DNA from: Jaapia argillacea MUCL 33604
Taxonomy: Eukaryota > Basidiomycota > Agaricomycetes > Jaapiales > Jaapiaceae
Length of the DNA stretch: 64,000 nucleotides
Direction: 5' to 3'
Assembly: GCA_000697665.1 (NCBI GenBank)
Contig: KL197719.1
Span: 753,968 to 817,967, forward strand
Shown in pieces: positions 1-12,692 of this stretch (position 1 is its first letter; each line of letters opens with the position of its first letter). The notes below the pieces were generated by a model, which saw nothing but the letters and a program-made list of their open reading frames with translations, made no database searches and was not told where the DNA came from. The translations under genes and the position numbers were made by a program.

Positions 1-224
1 TACAGCGGCGGTGGACGCGGCGGATATGGCGGAGGCGGAGGAGGGGGTTATGGTGGTGGTGGTGCGTATGGAGGCCAGTCTGGTGTGACCCTCAGACTTT
101 CCCCTCTCTCGTTTTTTTGACCCTGGCTTACCGTTCCCGTATTACAGGTGGATACCAACAAGACACTGGTTACGGCCAGCAGCAAGGCGGTTACGGTGGA
201 TACGGCGGTTCCGGCGGATATTAA
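1..224 (+). CDS. 3' end of a glycine/tyrosine-rich (RGG-like) protein, 5'-truncated by the window
   Basis: Only the last two exons are in the window: 1-82 and 148-224, joined over a 65-nt GT-AG intron (83-147), with TAA at 222-224. The visible 52 residues are almost entirely Gly with Tyr, Gln and one Arg (GGRGGYGGGG, then YGQQQGGYGGYGG). This resembles the low-complexity tails of RNA-binding proteins such as glycine-rich RRM proteins, hnRNP/FUS-like proteins and DEAD-box helicases. No RRM or helicase motif lies inside the window, so the family cannot be fixed. The role in RNA binding is inferred from composition only. Confidence 0.6.
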   Translation, partial: QRRWTRRIWRRRRRGLWWWWCVWRPVWCDPQTFPSLVFLTLAYRSRITGGYQQDTGYGQQQGGYGGYGGSGGY

Positions 225-1983
225 ACTCCGTAATGCCAGGTACGATTTGTTCTTGTGGTTGTGGTATTGCGCTGACCGCTTCCTGCTTGCCTTTAGTACA
301 TGGCTTCCATGACAATTTCCGTCTTGTGCTTCCGTCATGTCAGATTGTGTTTCGTGTCCATGCATTAGTCTTGTGATTTTCTCCGTTGCTCATTTCATCG
401 CCTTCCATACAAGCTCCGTACAACCGTCGTTCCTTTTCCTCAGTTGAGTGTCGTCTGTGGCTCTCGGTCTCGGTTTCGGTTCCTGCCCTTGCTAGCTTGT
501 AAGACCAGTTGTACCATCTCTTTTTCTGAACGTATGGCGCCGTTGCAATTGCATCCTGTATCAATTCATCGCGGCTTTGTGCCTTGCCAAGTCTCATTTT
601 CATTCTGGACGGTGATGAACATCAATATTCCATTTTGAGACTGCTATGAACAGCAGCCACCTTAGAGGATCGTAGATGAAGCGATGAAGGATACAGACTG
701 GACTATTTCGTTTCGAAATCGCTAAGAGCGCAACGCTAGGAGCTCGAGATAATGTAATTTGGCAGCGCACTGGAACGTGCGCGCAGGTTACACGACACTG
801 TTTGAAAACCCATCTCGCGCGTGAGCGACACCGCGAACAAGCATCCAACGGTGGGGGCCTAGTGGTCCCCCTTGAGATTCGAGACGAGAGGGTGCAGTCC
901 TGCTCCGTTCCAAGTCCGTCCCGCACTGGGTGATTTACATGGGAGGGAGACGAGTTGTGGTACTTACCAAAGCCGTTGGCCAAACAATGCGGCCCTAAAA
1001 CGAAAGCAAAGCGTCGATCCCCGTTCCTCTAGGAGGTGGAGGCACCACATCTGGACGAGGAAATCGTCAAGCGTTCGCATTCGTTGCTTGGATCAACATG
1101 TTTCAGACGATCGGGCACGGGTTATTTGTTCGGTAGAGTGAGGGAGGACGTGTTGCCCGAGTCTCAGGTCAATGCAAGGATGCGATTTGACAACAGAAAT
1201 CTGAATTGAGAGGATAAGGAACATAACAGCAAGTTACAGATCGATAGTCAGGTCTTGAAAAAATATACACACAGCAGATATTGATACCCGACCGTTAGCG
1301 CTGTCGTCGGAGTCCTCTCCAGGTGAAGCGACCTCAGAATTGATGAGAACTGCTGTATTCGGACTGTTTTGCTCGCGGCTAACAACGGACCGTCAATTCT
1401 GTGCGCCCGAGAAGGTTTTGCAACCTGACTATCGATTTGTAACTTGCTGAAATCTGAGATCTCAATTGGTTTGAGACATCGAACTCCACAACGTCGACCA
1501 AAAACGGGTAATTTCAAGTGAACGTCAACCAACGAGCAGAGCACAGATTGTTGCCCTAGCGGTATGGCCTGGCATGTCGAGCCTGCAGTAAACCCGAGGA
1601 CCCCGAAGGCTAAACCGCGTGAAGCGGACGCTTACGCGAGAGGGCAAATCCCCGACTCTGGTCATTGCCTCCACAGGACGTGCGGTTCGCCACTCAGCCA
1701 GCAGCACTTGTACGACGGGTTACTTTTTCGGTATAGTGGCGTGTCGGAGAGGCACAAGAGATAGTAGGCGAACCTATCTTTTGGCCTCGATACCCAGATA
1801 CGGGGATTGAAAGCAACGGTGAGCAGTGTCTTCTTGGTGGTCCTCTGCGCTTTTTCTTCTGCTGCGGCTGGGCGGGCCAACGAGCAGAAGGCCACGATCC
1901 ACCGGGCGGTTCCAGACACGAGGCAGATACGAACGAAGTTGCAAAGCTGTGACTATTTGGAGGGGGACCCACAAATCCACACA
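225..1983. other. Intergenic stretch between the Gly-rich gene and the HMG gene
   Basis: This 1.76-kb stretch holds the 3' flank of the first gene and the upstream region of the HMG gene. Open frames here are short and show no domain or convincing splice structure. No tRNA-like T-loop and no repeat was recognised. Confidence 0.4.
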
Positions 1984-3732
1984 ATGTACGAATCAAGCTT
2001 GCCCGTTCTCTTTCCCCCACGACCTTTTCCTCATTTCTATCCCATCGAAAATTGTCCCTTCGACATTCCCTACGACCTCCCGCCAACGCCCCCACCATTC
2101 ATCGACATGGCGGGACCAATACGTACGGGGGACACTGCACCCAGCAAGCCACCGCCCAGGCCTCCCAACGCTTGGATATTATATCGCTCCGACAAACTGA
2201 AATCACTACCTCCAGTGCCCGCAGGAGCACCGCGTCGAGCTCAGGCAGATGTTTCCAGAGAGATCTCACTCATGTGGAAGAACGAGACCGAGATAGTACG
2301 GTCGGAATACGAACGTCGCGCTGAGCTCAAGAAGGCCCAGCATCAACAACTGTATCCAAACTATCGCTACCACCCCGTTAGCAAGGCAGAGAAGGAGCGT
2401 CTACGCGAGGAGAAGAAGGCGGAGAAGGAGCGAGAACGTGCAACATCCAAGAAACCTCGCGCAAAGACATCACCTTACGCGACCACCGTCGCCGCACCAC
2501 CGCTTCCGCCCATGCCTCCCTTCTTGGCGCAAATGTCCATGTACAGGCCAGAGACTCATTTCGGCCCCGGCGGCCCTTCTCCCCCTCTTTCTGCGGCATC
2601 GTCTCCCGGCGCATCCAGCGTGTATGATGAACCTACGCCAGCAGAGTCGCAACACTCATCAGGTTCCTCGCAACCAACATCTCACGCGTCGAGTAGTGCA
2701 CAATCGCCTCATTACCCCAGAGATCATCCTGCCTCCCGGCCAGGATCGACTCCGTCAAGCCGGGTGTCATCTTATTCGTCACCTCGACCGCGTCTTCCTG
2801 TTCTCCCTTCAGAGAACATTCAACCAAGCGTGCTACAGCAGCCTCCACAGTTTTACGACCCATGGCCCCTCCCACACGAGCCACACGCCTCATCCAGCCA
2901 TCAAGCTCCCGCCACTTGGCTACCGACTAGTTCTAGTCAGACTTCATTGCCTGAAGAAAATTACGCCTCCGGCTCGAACCAAGTACGCGGACTGGCTTTC
3001 TTCCTTGTTTACCATTACTAACGGTCCCTTCAGGACGATCTTGTCCTGTTTCCGATGCCATCCCTCGCACAGCACGAGTACGGCGGGTGGGGTACCGGTG
3101 ACATATCAGGATCCGATACTCTGCAAGGCTTATTAGCGGCGACCGACAACCCCGATGTGTTCGCGCTTTCAGGTTTCCATCCCGATGCACTTATTGCGAA
3201 TCCGACGGGCGAGATTGAGATTTCGATGGGCTCACAGTTGGGCATTCCGATGGATGGGACTTCGTTCTCCCAATTTTTCAACCTCTTCGATAATTTCGAC
3301 CTTACGGGATTCGAAGCCGACTCTTCACTGCTACCAGACATCGATCCCTCATCGCATCTTTCACAGACCATGTCCCCCGGGGAACACAGAGCAGGCGATG
3401 CATCCTCGTCATATGCACACGGGATGGTGGGCTCCTCCGGGCAGCAGACGCATCATCCTAGTGGCGATTTCTTCGCGCAATATTTGCATCTGGACGCGTT
3501 CAACTCCCAGGATAGTTCTTCCACTCGTCCAGCCACTCCCCAGCACCGTAACCAATCAGGAACGACCCACAATCCGGCAGCTTCGAGCTCAGCTCAGCCT
3601 TACGCACCTCCCGCTGGTGCAGCGAACTCATCTACTCGTCGCGTGGGTGCGAGCTGGAAGCCACCTGCTTACATCGTCCCAGACTCGCCCATCGAGCGTT
3701 CCGCGGAACCCTGGGGCGTTCATGCCAACTAA
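1984..3732 (+). CDS. MATA-type HMG-box transcription factor
   Basis: Two exons, 1984-2982 and 3034-3732, are joined over a 51-nt intron with a CTAAC branch site, giving 565 residues. An HMG box of the mating-type/Ste11 kind begins near residue 56 (PPRPPNAWILYRSDK) and runs to about 130, with the family's Trp-Lys-Asn core (LMWKNET) and a basic end. It is followed by a Lys/Glu/Arg-rich helix (KAEKERLREEKKAEKERER), a long Pro/Ser-rich linker, and an acidic, aromatic C-terminal region (NLFDNFDLTGFEAD) that could activate transcription. Proteins of this family bind DNA in the minor groove and in basidiomycetes include regulators of mating and fruiting; the target genes here are unknown. The ATG at 1984 is the first in frame. 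The open frame continues upstream to about 1807 without an ATG, so an extra 5' exon is possible. Confidence 0.8.
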
Positions 3733-4570
3733 ATTGGTCGCCGCCAAAGATCCTTCTCATCTTCATGGTTGGCTTGCGTTGCCTCCCACACCATTCATCT
3801 TCGTCGTACTTGTTTTGAAACTTACCATTGATTATTAGATTTGCCAGTACCTGTTTTTATGTTTGCTTTTTTCCTGCTTGCTCTCTGTAACATCTCCCCA
3901 CATATCTCTGCATCATCTCCTCGTTATCACAGCATCTCCCCTCTTGCTTTCATGACGTTCAGCGCTCGTACTTCCTTATTTACTCCACCCCTTACTTCTG
4001 TCTTGTTGCTGTTCCACCCGCCACGCTTTCCGAACGCTATCGTCTGTTAGTACACGCCTTGCATCGATCATTCTCGTCTCCATAATCTGATTCCCTCCTC
4101 TCTTTTACTTATTATTCCTGCATTATTGTTACCCGTCTTTGAGTGGCATATTTTGCCGCCTGAGATTGACGACACGTCCTCGCATTGGTTTCCAATTTCA
4201 TCTCGCATCCCTATCCCCTGTGTTTTCTTATATTTTATTGCAGTCCTGTATGTCTAGGCTTCAGATGGTTCGGGTTGGCATAAAATGAATGGGTTATTGT
4301 TTTTAGTCCTATGTTTGCGCGATTGACCTTCAAGGCCCAAAAAAAACAATTGTGAATGAGCTTCAAAGCTTCGTCCACGTAGGTGCCGTAGGCTTCGTGA
4401 AGTCCTTTGGAGGAGCACATGGCCCGCCACGTCTATCGGCAAATACCGACGGCGTGGCAATATTTGTTCCCTGCCACGTATAGAGTATACATTTCACTTG
4501 CAAACGACAGACCGACCCGTCCACCTTCCTTCACCTCGCGCCAGCGTTTCTGGTCCTCCGTTCCTCCATC
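3733..4570. other. 3' flank of the HMG gene and SEC61 upstream region
   Basis: The first half is pyrimidine-rich with many CTT/TCC runs, as expected for a 3' flank and promoter. No ORF with domain support was seen. A run of eight or nine A residues lies near 4340. Confidence 0.4.
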
Positions 4571-6465
4571 ATGTCTGGTTGTAAGCCTTTTGGGTTATCG
4601 TCTCCTATCCTGAGCCTGATGTAATTGCTTGTAGTCCGGTTTTTGAACCTTGTCCGACCTTTCTTGCCTATGCTCCCGGAGGTGTCTTCACCAGATCGTA
4701 AAGTACGTGTCAACTGAATCTCCTTCTGAGTATCGCAGCTAACACTTGCCATTAGGTCCCCTTCAACCAAAAGGTGCTATGGACAGCTGTCACTCTCCTC
4801 ATCTTCTTGGTCTGCTCCCAAGTCCCACTGTACGGAATCATGTCGTCAGACTCGTCCGACCCGCTCTACTGGATGCGTGTCATTCTCGCGTCGAATCGAG
4901 GTACTCTCATGGAACTTGGTATTACGCCAATCGTGACCAGCGGAATGATCATGCAACTCCTTGCGGGTGCGAACTTGATCGAGGTCGACTTTTCGTTGAA
5001 GGACGATAGGGCGTTGTTCAGTGGTGCCCAGAAACGTGAGTTTTCATTGAATTAGTCTTCTGTCAGGTCAGGCATGCTTCTTGGAGGCCTGCCCGACTCG
5101 CCGTTACTTGTCCTCTTTTCCCTTCACACCGACGTCGCTAATGCAATATTTCAGTCTTCGCTTTGATCATCTCCCTCGGCCAAGCAACTGTCTACGTCTT
5201 AACCGGTCTCTATGGCCCTCCCTCCTCCCTTGGCGCCGGCGTCTGCCTCCTCCTCATCATCCAACTTATTTCAGCATCCCTAATTGTTATCCTCCTCGAT
5301 GAGCTTCTCCAAAAGGGGTATGGTCTCGGATCTGGTATCTCCCTCTTCATTGCCACCAACATCTGCGAATCTATCGTTTGGAAGGCATTCTCACCCACCA
5401 CCGTCAACACTGGCCGTGGACCCGAGTTCGAGGGCGCAATTGTCGCACTATTCCATTTGTTGTTCACTTGGAACGATAAGGGTCGGGCTCTGAGGGAGGC
5501 ATTCTGGAGGGACAGGTTGCCCAATGTGATGAACCTTGTCGCAACTGTTGTTGTCTTCATTGCTGTCATCTACCTCCAGGGCTTCAGGATCGAGATCCCA
5601 GTGAAGAGCAACAGATTCCGTGGCCAGCGAGGAAGCTATCCGGTCAAGTTGTTCTATACCAGCAACATGCCGATTATGCTCCAGAGTACTTTGACGAGCA
5701 ATGTCTTCATCTTGTCGCAGATGTTGGCTTCAAGGTTCCCCAGTAACTTCCTTGTGAAATTGTTGGGTGTTTGGGAGGTGTGTTACATTCTTTTTGATCT
5801 ATTTTAAGGTCTAACTGTCGCGTTCGTAGCCAATGGAAGATTCGCCTCAACTTGAAGCAGTTGGCGGTATCGCTTATTACATGTCCCCTCCCCATACCCT
5901 CAAGGCCGCCCTGCTCGACCCCATCCATACCGTTATTTATGTCTCATTCATCGTTTCTGCCTGTGCCTTGTTCTCCAAGACTTGGATTGAAATCTCGGGT
6001 AGTGGACCCAGGGATGTTGCTAGGCAGTTGAAGGACCAACAGATGGTTTGTTTGCCTCACATCCTCTTCTCGGGATACATGCTCACAGGTCTGTTCCGTA
6101 CAGGTCATGGCGGGTCATCGCGAGGGCTCGATGTACAAAGAGCTCAAACGTGTCATCCCCACTGCCGCCGCTCTCGGCGGTGCTCTCTTAGGTCTTCTGT
6201 CCGTCGCTGCCGATTTAATGGGCGCTATCGGTAGTGGAACCGGTATCTTGATGGCTGTTACCATCATCTATAGTTGTGCGTTATTATTCTCCCTCTCTTT
6301 CGACGTTGTTTGACGTATCTTCGCTCGCTCCTTGGCAGACTTCGAAATCGGTGTTCGGGTAAGTTTCCGCAACAAGTTTGGACAACGGCCTATGCTAACC
6401 CTGATTTGCTCTTTTAGGAATCTGGCGGACCTGAAATGGCTGCCTTTGGCGATCTCCTCATGTAG
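4571..6465 (+). CDS. SEC61: Protein translocon subunit Sec61 alpha
   Basis: Eight exons (4571-4580, 4635-4702, 4756-5035, 5155-5777, 5830-6045, 6104-6275, 6339-6358, 6418-6465) encode 478 residues, the usual family length. Sec61 alpha is the ten-helix channel of the ER membrane that passes nascent polypeptides into the lumen or lets them exit sideways into the bilayer, in complex with the beta and gamma subunits. Recognisable stretches are the N-terminus [17 protein letters not shown], the plug region after [20 protein letters not shown], and the cytosolic loop with [17 protein letters not shown]. The last exons give [18 protein letters not shown]. Exon 7 is only 20 nt long. The first exon carries just three codons and one base, a common layout for conserved fungal genes. 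Confidence 0.97.
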
Positions 6466-6882
6466 AACTCCTCGTACACGAAGCTCTAATTATTGATGGA
6501 GGAGAACGCACTGGAGATGAAGTTAATGAAGGGTCGGTCCGAAAAAGTATGAACATCGATCTCGTTGACACGCACGGCAACTTCTGCTCTCGTTGTACTA
6601 TCCACTGGCTGCGCGTATGTCATTGCTGTGTTTTTGCAATCATCCCCCCACCGACAGTCGCATGGCAAGTACAATCTCGTGTGACGTCACGCGTCGAACC
6701 TCTTCTTAACCTCGTCATACTTGAGGATCTGATTCCGTCAACCCACTGGAGCTGGGTTTCACATGTGAAACCAATCCATGAATCCAGCAGTATATAAAGC
6801 AGGGAATGTCGCCATTTCACCAACACATCCTTCATACCCACTTTACTACCACTTCAACCCACAACCACATCCTCATACCATA
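6466..6882. promoter_or_regulatory. Promoter region of the first CsbD-like gene: CRE palindrome and TATA box
   Basis: A perfect palindromic cAMP-response-type site, TGACGTCA, lies at 6682-6689, 194 bp before the ATG. A TATA box (TATATAAA) lies at 6791-6798, 92 bp before the ATG. The TGACGTCA element is the known target of ATF/CREB-type bZIP factors, which in fungi act in stress signalling. Binding here is inferred. The second CsbD-like gene has the same element and nearly the same TATA spacing. Confidence 0.6.
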
Positions 6883-7319
6883 ATGTCTTACCAACAAGGC
6901 GAGCCTAACAAGACCTCTGGTCAATACCACTCCGTCAAGGGAACTGCCGTCGAGACTGTACGTTTACATATCACCGGTTTTGTTCGTGGCTCTGGCTGAC
7001 AACGATGCCTGTAGATCGGTAACTTGACTGGTCTCCAAAGTTGGCAGACCTCCGGCCAGGAGGAGCATGCCCAGGGCGAAGGAGAGTACAATGCCGCTCG
7101 TGCCAAGGGTTACGTTGAGGGCACCACCGACAAGGTCACCGGCAAGGTCGACTCTGTCATCGGCGCTGTTAGCGGCGACAAGCAACAACAAGCCTCAGGT
7201 ACGTTGCATCCATTCATAAATGCATATATATGCGTCTAGATGCTGATCATGTTTCGATATCAGGCAACCTTCGCCAGGACAAGGGCAATGCTCAACAAGA
7301 GATCAACAAGAATGCATGA
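6883..7319 (+). CDS. CsbD-like small hydrophilic stress protein, copy 1
   Basis: Three exons (6883-6957, 7015-7198, 7264-7319) encode 104 residues. The protein is hydrophilic, rich in Gly, Gln, Lys and Glu, and lacks signal peptide or membrane segments. Its core (VKGTAVETIGNLTGLQSW, then a GYVEGTTDKVTGKVDSVIGA repeat) matches the CsbD-like family, small proteins induced by general stress in bacteria and fungi whose molecular role is not known. A close paralogue lies at 28137-28582 with exons 1 and 2 of exactly the same lengths (75 and 184 nt), identical intron phases, and an identical first 20 residues. The TATA box and CRE upstream suggest strong, inducible expression. Confidence 0.85.
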
Positions 7320-7655
7320 TTCCGCATCGTTCCCTTATCCATAGAGTAGATGCAAGATAATTTGTAGACATAGGGTCTTTGTATTCTTGTTCGATTGTAC
7401 TCAGTGTATGGCATAAATCGTGTAGCTCGGATTACTTGATCACTGGTACCGTGAAATGACTTGCAAAGACATCAAGAACCATCCTTCCATCCCAATAAAT
7501 TGTGAAATACAACAGGATAAATAGCTGTAACATGGTAAGGTAGAATGGAGGGGTAATCATCCAAACGTCCCAGAGACTAATCAACTTACGACAACACGCA
7601 GTAGGACAGACAATATCTAGTAGGAGAAGAAAAGTTCGTAGTATACTTAACTTGT
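7320..7655. other. Convergent 3' flank between the CsbD-like gene and the large disordered gene
   Basis: This AT-richer stretch between two converging genes holds no supported gene, RNA or repeat. Confidence 0.4.
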
Positions 7656-10600
7656 TTACGTGGGAGGCCATTTGGTTCGCGCCTCATCGCCGCCGAAAGC
7701 GTGCCAAGCTTGGTGTTGCCAGTCGCGCAAGGCTCCAGACATGCCGCCCAAGATCTCCGTAAGGACGCCCTTGAAACCCGCTCGCCGGAGGGTATCAGGA
7801 ATGGAGAAGATCGACCAAGATGGCGCAGACATCGAGGAATAGCGCAGGGTATCGTGCATGCCAATGTGGGTGTAGAGATCGGGATCGCTTGGGTCATAAT
7901 ATGTAGTCAAGAAGAGGTGGCGAACTTGGTTCGTGGTGATTCTGGCTTCAAGGTCAGGCATTGAAGTGTTGGGAGTCGTGGGAAGCACCCACCTGTACAT
8001 AAAAGCCAAGAGCGCGACTTGCAGAAGGATAAATGCGCACAGTGCCCATGGATTCATAGGGACCCATGATAGCCTTCTATCCTTGGCGACATTTGGCTGT
8101 GAAAGTGTGAGTATGATTCGAGCAAACGATCTGATCGACGCACCAGTAGTTTACTTCTCCGCATACTCTCCCTTAATGGCCCATACTTACTTCGGAAGTC
8201 ATCTTCCGCACTCCGCACCATCCGCAGAGACTGTGACAGACTGTCTCGTACATCTCGGGCCGCCTTCGATACTTCCTCCAGCTCACTCAGACGTCGATCC
8301 TCCAGATCAAGGCTTGACCTGACATAGTGGGTTAGATTGGGGTTAAGCTCATCGAAATTGGATGGTACGCACTGATCCGCCTCACTGAATTCATCCCTCA
8401 AGTCTGCAACTGTGGCTCTGACGCGAGCAAGGGCTTCATCGTGAGTTAGCGGGAAATCTTCTACGGTACTACGCTCAGATTGTTCATCTGTCTCCTTCTC
8501 CGATACCTCTCGACCCATCGCATCCACGATTTTGACGGCGCTCTTACTACGAGGAGTGGGTGGTAGTAAGACCGGTTGCGGTTCTGGCTGCGGTTCGCTT
8601 TGGATGATCGCGACAACCTGTTCCTCTTTCTTTTCTTCAACTGCTGGCTCTGCGGATGTTTCTCGACCAAAGGCATCCACGAGTCGGATGCTTGGTGATC
8701 TGCGAAGTGGTTTTGCAGGGTCAGGAGGAGGCGTCGAGGGAATCTCAGGAGTCTTCGCCCTTGGTTCTGGATGATCCTCAGCGGATGATTGTTGCGCCAC
8801 ACCATTGAGGTGGGGTTCTTGTGAAGCAAATATGATCGTGGCAGGAGAAACGGTCCCAGTCGCTTGACGCTTGTCCTCAGATTCATCTGAGCTCCCGATC
8901 CCATTAACATGGGGAGGAAGTTCTACAATGGCGGGTGTGTCCTGCACTAGTGGGATATCCGCATGAGAGACTTCAGATTCCGACGTCTCGACCTCAAACC
9001 GGACTTTCAGGAAGCTCTTCCGTCTCAGCGAGCCTGGTGTCTGCGTCCAAGCTCCTGGAGGTACTGGAGTTTGCGCTGGGAGTGACAGAGCTCTAGAACG
9101 AGCCACAGGCGTCGTCCGTCCGTCATCCGTTTCAGGTTCCGGCTCAGACTCCCCACCAGTCCCATTTACATCCGGCAGCGAGTGCATATGAACTGGCGAG
9201 CGATGGACGGGAGCAGGTGTAGCGGCCCATGCCCCAGGTGGTTTCGGCGTTTTAAGAGATGAGAAATTCCCGTTTTGATTATCGGGTGTCCAGTTCTTAA
9301 TTTCAACAGTATCGTCATCGGAGGAAGATGGGGGTCCAGGGAGTTCAGGCAGCCCTCTAGGAGGCGAAGGCGTCTTGAATTCCGCAACTTTCGAAGCACT
9401 GAATGATTGTCGCCGAGGAGGAGTTGCCAGTGATAAAGCTGGTTGTGGTTGTAGCAAAGGGGAGGAGGGTTCTGGCGAAGGCGGCGCATCAGGAATAACC
9501 GCTGGTTTCGCTTCCTCAACTAACAGTTGGGGTCGCGAGAGGGTCGGTGTGACAATATCCACAGGAGAGTCCTCGACTGATAGGCCAGTGAAGCGGACGG
9601 TGGGTGTCACGGAAGGGGGAGATTCTTCATCGCTGGCTGTACCACAATGAATAACCTCGTCATGCATTGATAAATTGAAATACCGACCAAACACAGAATC
9701 CGGGTGCAATATGACAGGATCTGCCGGGGGAAGCGCCGGATCAAAATCAATCTTGATACGAGGGGGGATGGCTCCCACAGACGCGCTAAACTCGGTCAGA
9801 CTTCGTCGATGTCCTTTCTTGCGCTCGGCGTCACTAGAAGCTGTGACTTTCGAAAGACTACCCTGCGAGTGTCTCTGAGTGGGAATCGGGATATGGCTAT
9901 TCCGCCCAGATCCTGAAACTTTGCTCTCTGGCCGTGCCATTGGAGAAGGAGAAGACAGATGACGGGATCGGCTGGGCGCTTCTGACTTGTCGGTCGAAGG
10001 TCTTGCGGGAGACTCGACATCAGGCTCAAAAGGGGGCAAAGGCGACCGACTCCGTGAGGGAAATTGGAAGGTTGTCCGTGCGTTAAAGGAAGGCGATTTC
10101 CCCGCAGTGGGTCCTGGATCTGACTTCTCGCTCGGGTTCAACACGGATTTGCTGGGAGGTAGTGGTGATTGTGAGCGCGGAGATGGGTGAGAGGAAGCCC
10201 TGGTGAGGTGGGTATGTGGTGAGGGTTGATTTGAAGGTGTGGTGTGCGATGCCAGAGTCACCGCCTCAGGTGTCTTGCCTTTGGCATTAAGGGATGTATG
10301 GCTTGTTGAGCTCCGCAACAGATGGGGTTTGGTGTGCGTGTGGTCGTCGTGGCCACGAGGACTGGGTATCCCGAGACTGTCCAAACGAGAACGGGGGCGA
10401 GTATGTGAGTGGGTATGCGAATGTGTTGGGGAAAGTAGCGGCGAAGACGATCTGGATAGTGGCGGGGGAGACTTTGGCGTGGTCGGCGGTACCCATTTAG
10501 GGTGTGGGCTGTTCCAGTTTCTTTCCCTCTGGTAATCGACAATATGTTTGACCTCGTTCTCTTGGGATTTTTCCAGGTCGGACACAGAGCTGGTTCGAGA

Positions 10601-12692
10601 ACGATCCGAGCTTAGTGACGCTGACGAAGAATGCCGGTGAAGCCGATGCGTGCGGGGAGCTATGGAGTGAGTAGACTGAGCCGACTGGGTGGATTGCATC
10701 GACATCGCTGAATCAGGACGAGTTGGTTGGCTGACAGTTCGCTTGCGCTCAGCAGTTGTGTGAAGCATGAGATTGGTGGAGGAGAGCTGTGAATGACGTC
10801 TGTTCCAGGCAAGTTCACGGGCATGTTTCTGCGCTTCTTCCTGATCCTTGCCATGTAGATGAGCTAGAAAAAGACCATCAGAAATTGACAATCTGCTAGA
10901 ACAATGCGACCAGCACTTACATCCTGTTTGCGAGCCGAAAGAGTCGCGTCTCGAGCTACCAGAACTTAGAAGCGACGCAGCACTTGCTTTCTTGGTTAAA
11001 CCATGGGGGACTGACCCGTCGGAGCTCAAGAGAGAAGCGGTGCTTCGTCTTCTGGTCAATTCACTGTGACCTGAGGAGTTACCAGGACTTGATAAATGAG
11101 GCTGATGGGAGTGTGCGCGATGGTGGTGATCGGACCCGGGCCGAGCGGGCGTCTTGGGCTGAGGACGACCCCATTCTCGCTCTCGCTCATAATTTCTTTC
11201 GCGTTCAAACTCGTCGTGATGTTCGCGATCTGAGAGGTGGTCAGTTAGGGGATAAACATGGTTGGGTCACATGACCTACGGTCTGCATTAGATTGGAAAG
11301 ACATTTGCGATGCTGGAGGTAGCAATAACATCAGCAGGTGGGAAAACCTAGATTAACACGACGACGTACAGGGGCGTCCAAGACTCTCAACACTTCCGTG
11401 TCGTGATAACGTCTTACCATGTCCAGCTATCCTCTCGTGCAAAGGGGATTTGGAGGGTAGGACTAATGATGAAGGTCGCTTTGAAGGGGTGGGTTGCGCG
11501 TGTGGGGTGCGTGGAGGTGGGAAAGACACTGAAAGGAGGTGAGATCAAGCTGAAGTCCGGTACACCAAACTCACAAGGACGACTACTAGGTCCAGATTCC
11601 CCCTCGTAACTGTCTAATCCGTCCATAGCTCTCTGCATCTCCGAGTCTTGCTCCATTAAATCTGAGCATGTGTGAATATATGCGTTATAAAACGAACAAG
11701 GCACTCACTGGAGTTCATCTGGAGCTGAGAAGGCATTTGCATGGACCTGACTGGTGTGCTTGTAGCAACTGGGGGACTAGCGGAAGACGAGTTGAGCTCC
11801 CGCAATAATGTCGCGGTATCCTCGCTTACGTCCGCAGGAGCATCTGAATGGTCGGCTATGGACACTGGAGGGGAGATTGAGATAGGTCACAAGTGATGAT
11901 GGGGAGGGGGGCGAACTTTCGGGTAGGGGCATATGGAGCAGCTCCGACGTGCCATTTGCATGGGAATTCATAAGTCGTTCGCGTAGAAAATCATAGGTAG
12001 TTGCCTGTGTGGAACGCATTGATGTTTCCGCATATTGATGTGATTCTGGTAGCAAAGTTCAAACTCGAGCAGAGCAGGCGCTAAAAAACCAACTCACTGG
12101 ATAGCTTTTCCACCTCCTCATCGCTCAGACTTCCACGCTTGTTCTTGTTTTTCGTGTTTTCCAGCTCCACGTTGTTCAACCTTGGGCTACCTTCAACTTC
12201 ACTAAGGTCGATACTATTTCGTCTTCGTCGTCCCTTCTGCGGCGTGTCCCCAGGATCGCGAAGTGCCTTCGAAAAGAGCTCCTTGAGACTTTCGCGGGCA
12301 AAACTTGGAGTGGGAGGGCCTGGATTTGGAGGGTCAAAATCAGATTCTAGTTCTGTAGGTGACGCAGGAGCTGGTGGGTATGGCGGGGAGCTCTTGCTGT
12401 TCCCACTGTTAGGAACACGTGCGAGTAAAGCGCGCAAACGGGCGGCGGGGGTATCCACAGGAAGAGATTCGTGAGCAGCAAGAGGTGGATTAAAGGGTAT
12501 CCTGGGAGTAGCTTGGGCATCTTCATCCTCGTCGTGCTTTTCGTGATCGCCAGTCAAGTCAACGTACGGGCCTGGTGGCAAACGTGACGGCCCTGCCTGG
12601 CTGGACATTCCGGTGTCATCAGCCTGTGGTATGCCATGGCGGGTAACCCTCAATCTGGGAATAGGCAGAGAATGTTGGGCAGGGCCGTCCAT
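7656..12692 (-). CDS. Very large disordered Ser/Pro-rich protein with C-terminal coiled coil and membrane segment
   Basis: Proposed exons on the minus strand are 12692-12098, 12045-11917, 11864-11709, 11661-11575, 11528-11370, 11312-11280, 11229-10921, 10863-8144 and 8096-7656, giving about 1,542 residues. Two further in-frame GT-AG introns (54 nt around 8325-8380 and 51 nt around 7940-7995) may shorten it to roughly 1,510. Most of the chain is low complexity: Ser/Pro with Arg, full of SP/TP sites (SPPPLSRSSSPLLSP). Near the end a charged helical region (EDRRLSELEEVSKAARDVRD) looks coiled-coil, then one hydrophobic segment (LCAFILLQVALLAFMYR), then about 115 soluble residues. I do not recognise the family. 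A single C-terminal membrane anchor behind a long phosphorylatable region would suit a nuclear-envelope or ER tether, but that is inference. The exon 2/3 junction (donor GTTCGC) is the least certain. Confidence 0.7.

Noticed and set aside
1807-1983. A signal-peptide-like hydrophobic N-terminal extension of the HMG protein
   Set aside because: The extended frame starts with TTG and has no ATG before 1984. A secreted HMG factor makes no sense, and the hydrophobic phrase is probably untranslated DNA.
8054-8143. Ending the large disordered protein at the stop of its long last frame (about 8054)
   Set aside because: A 47-nt intron (8097-8143) with good splice sites removes that end and joins the frame to a membrane segment; the alternative end gives a tail without features.
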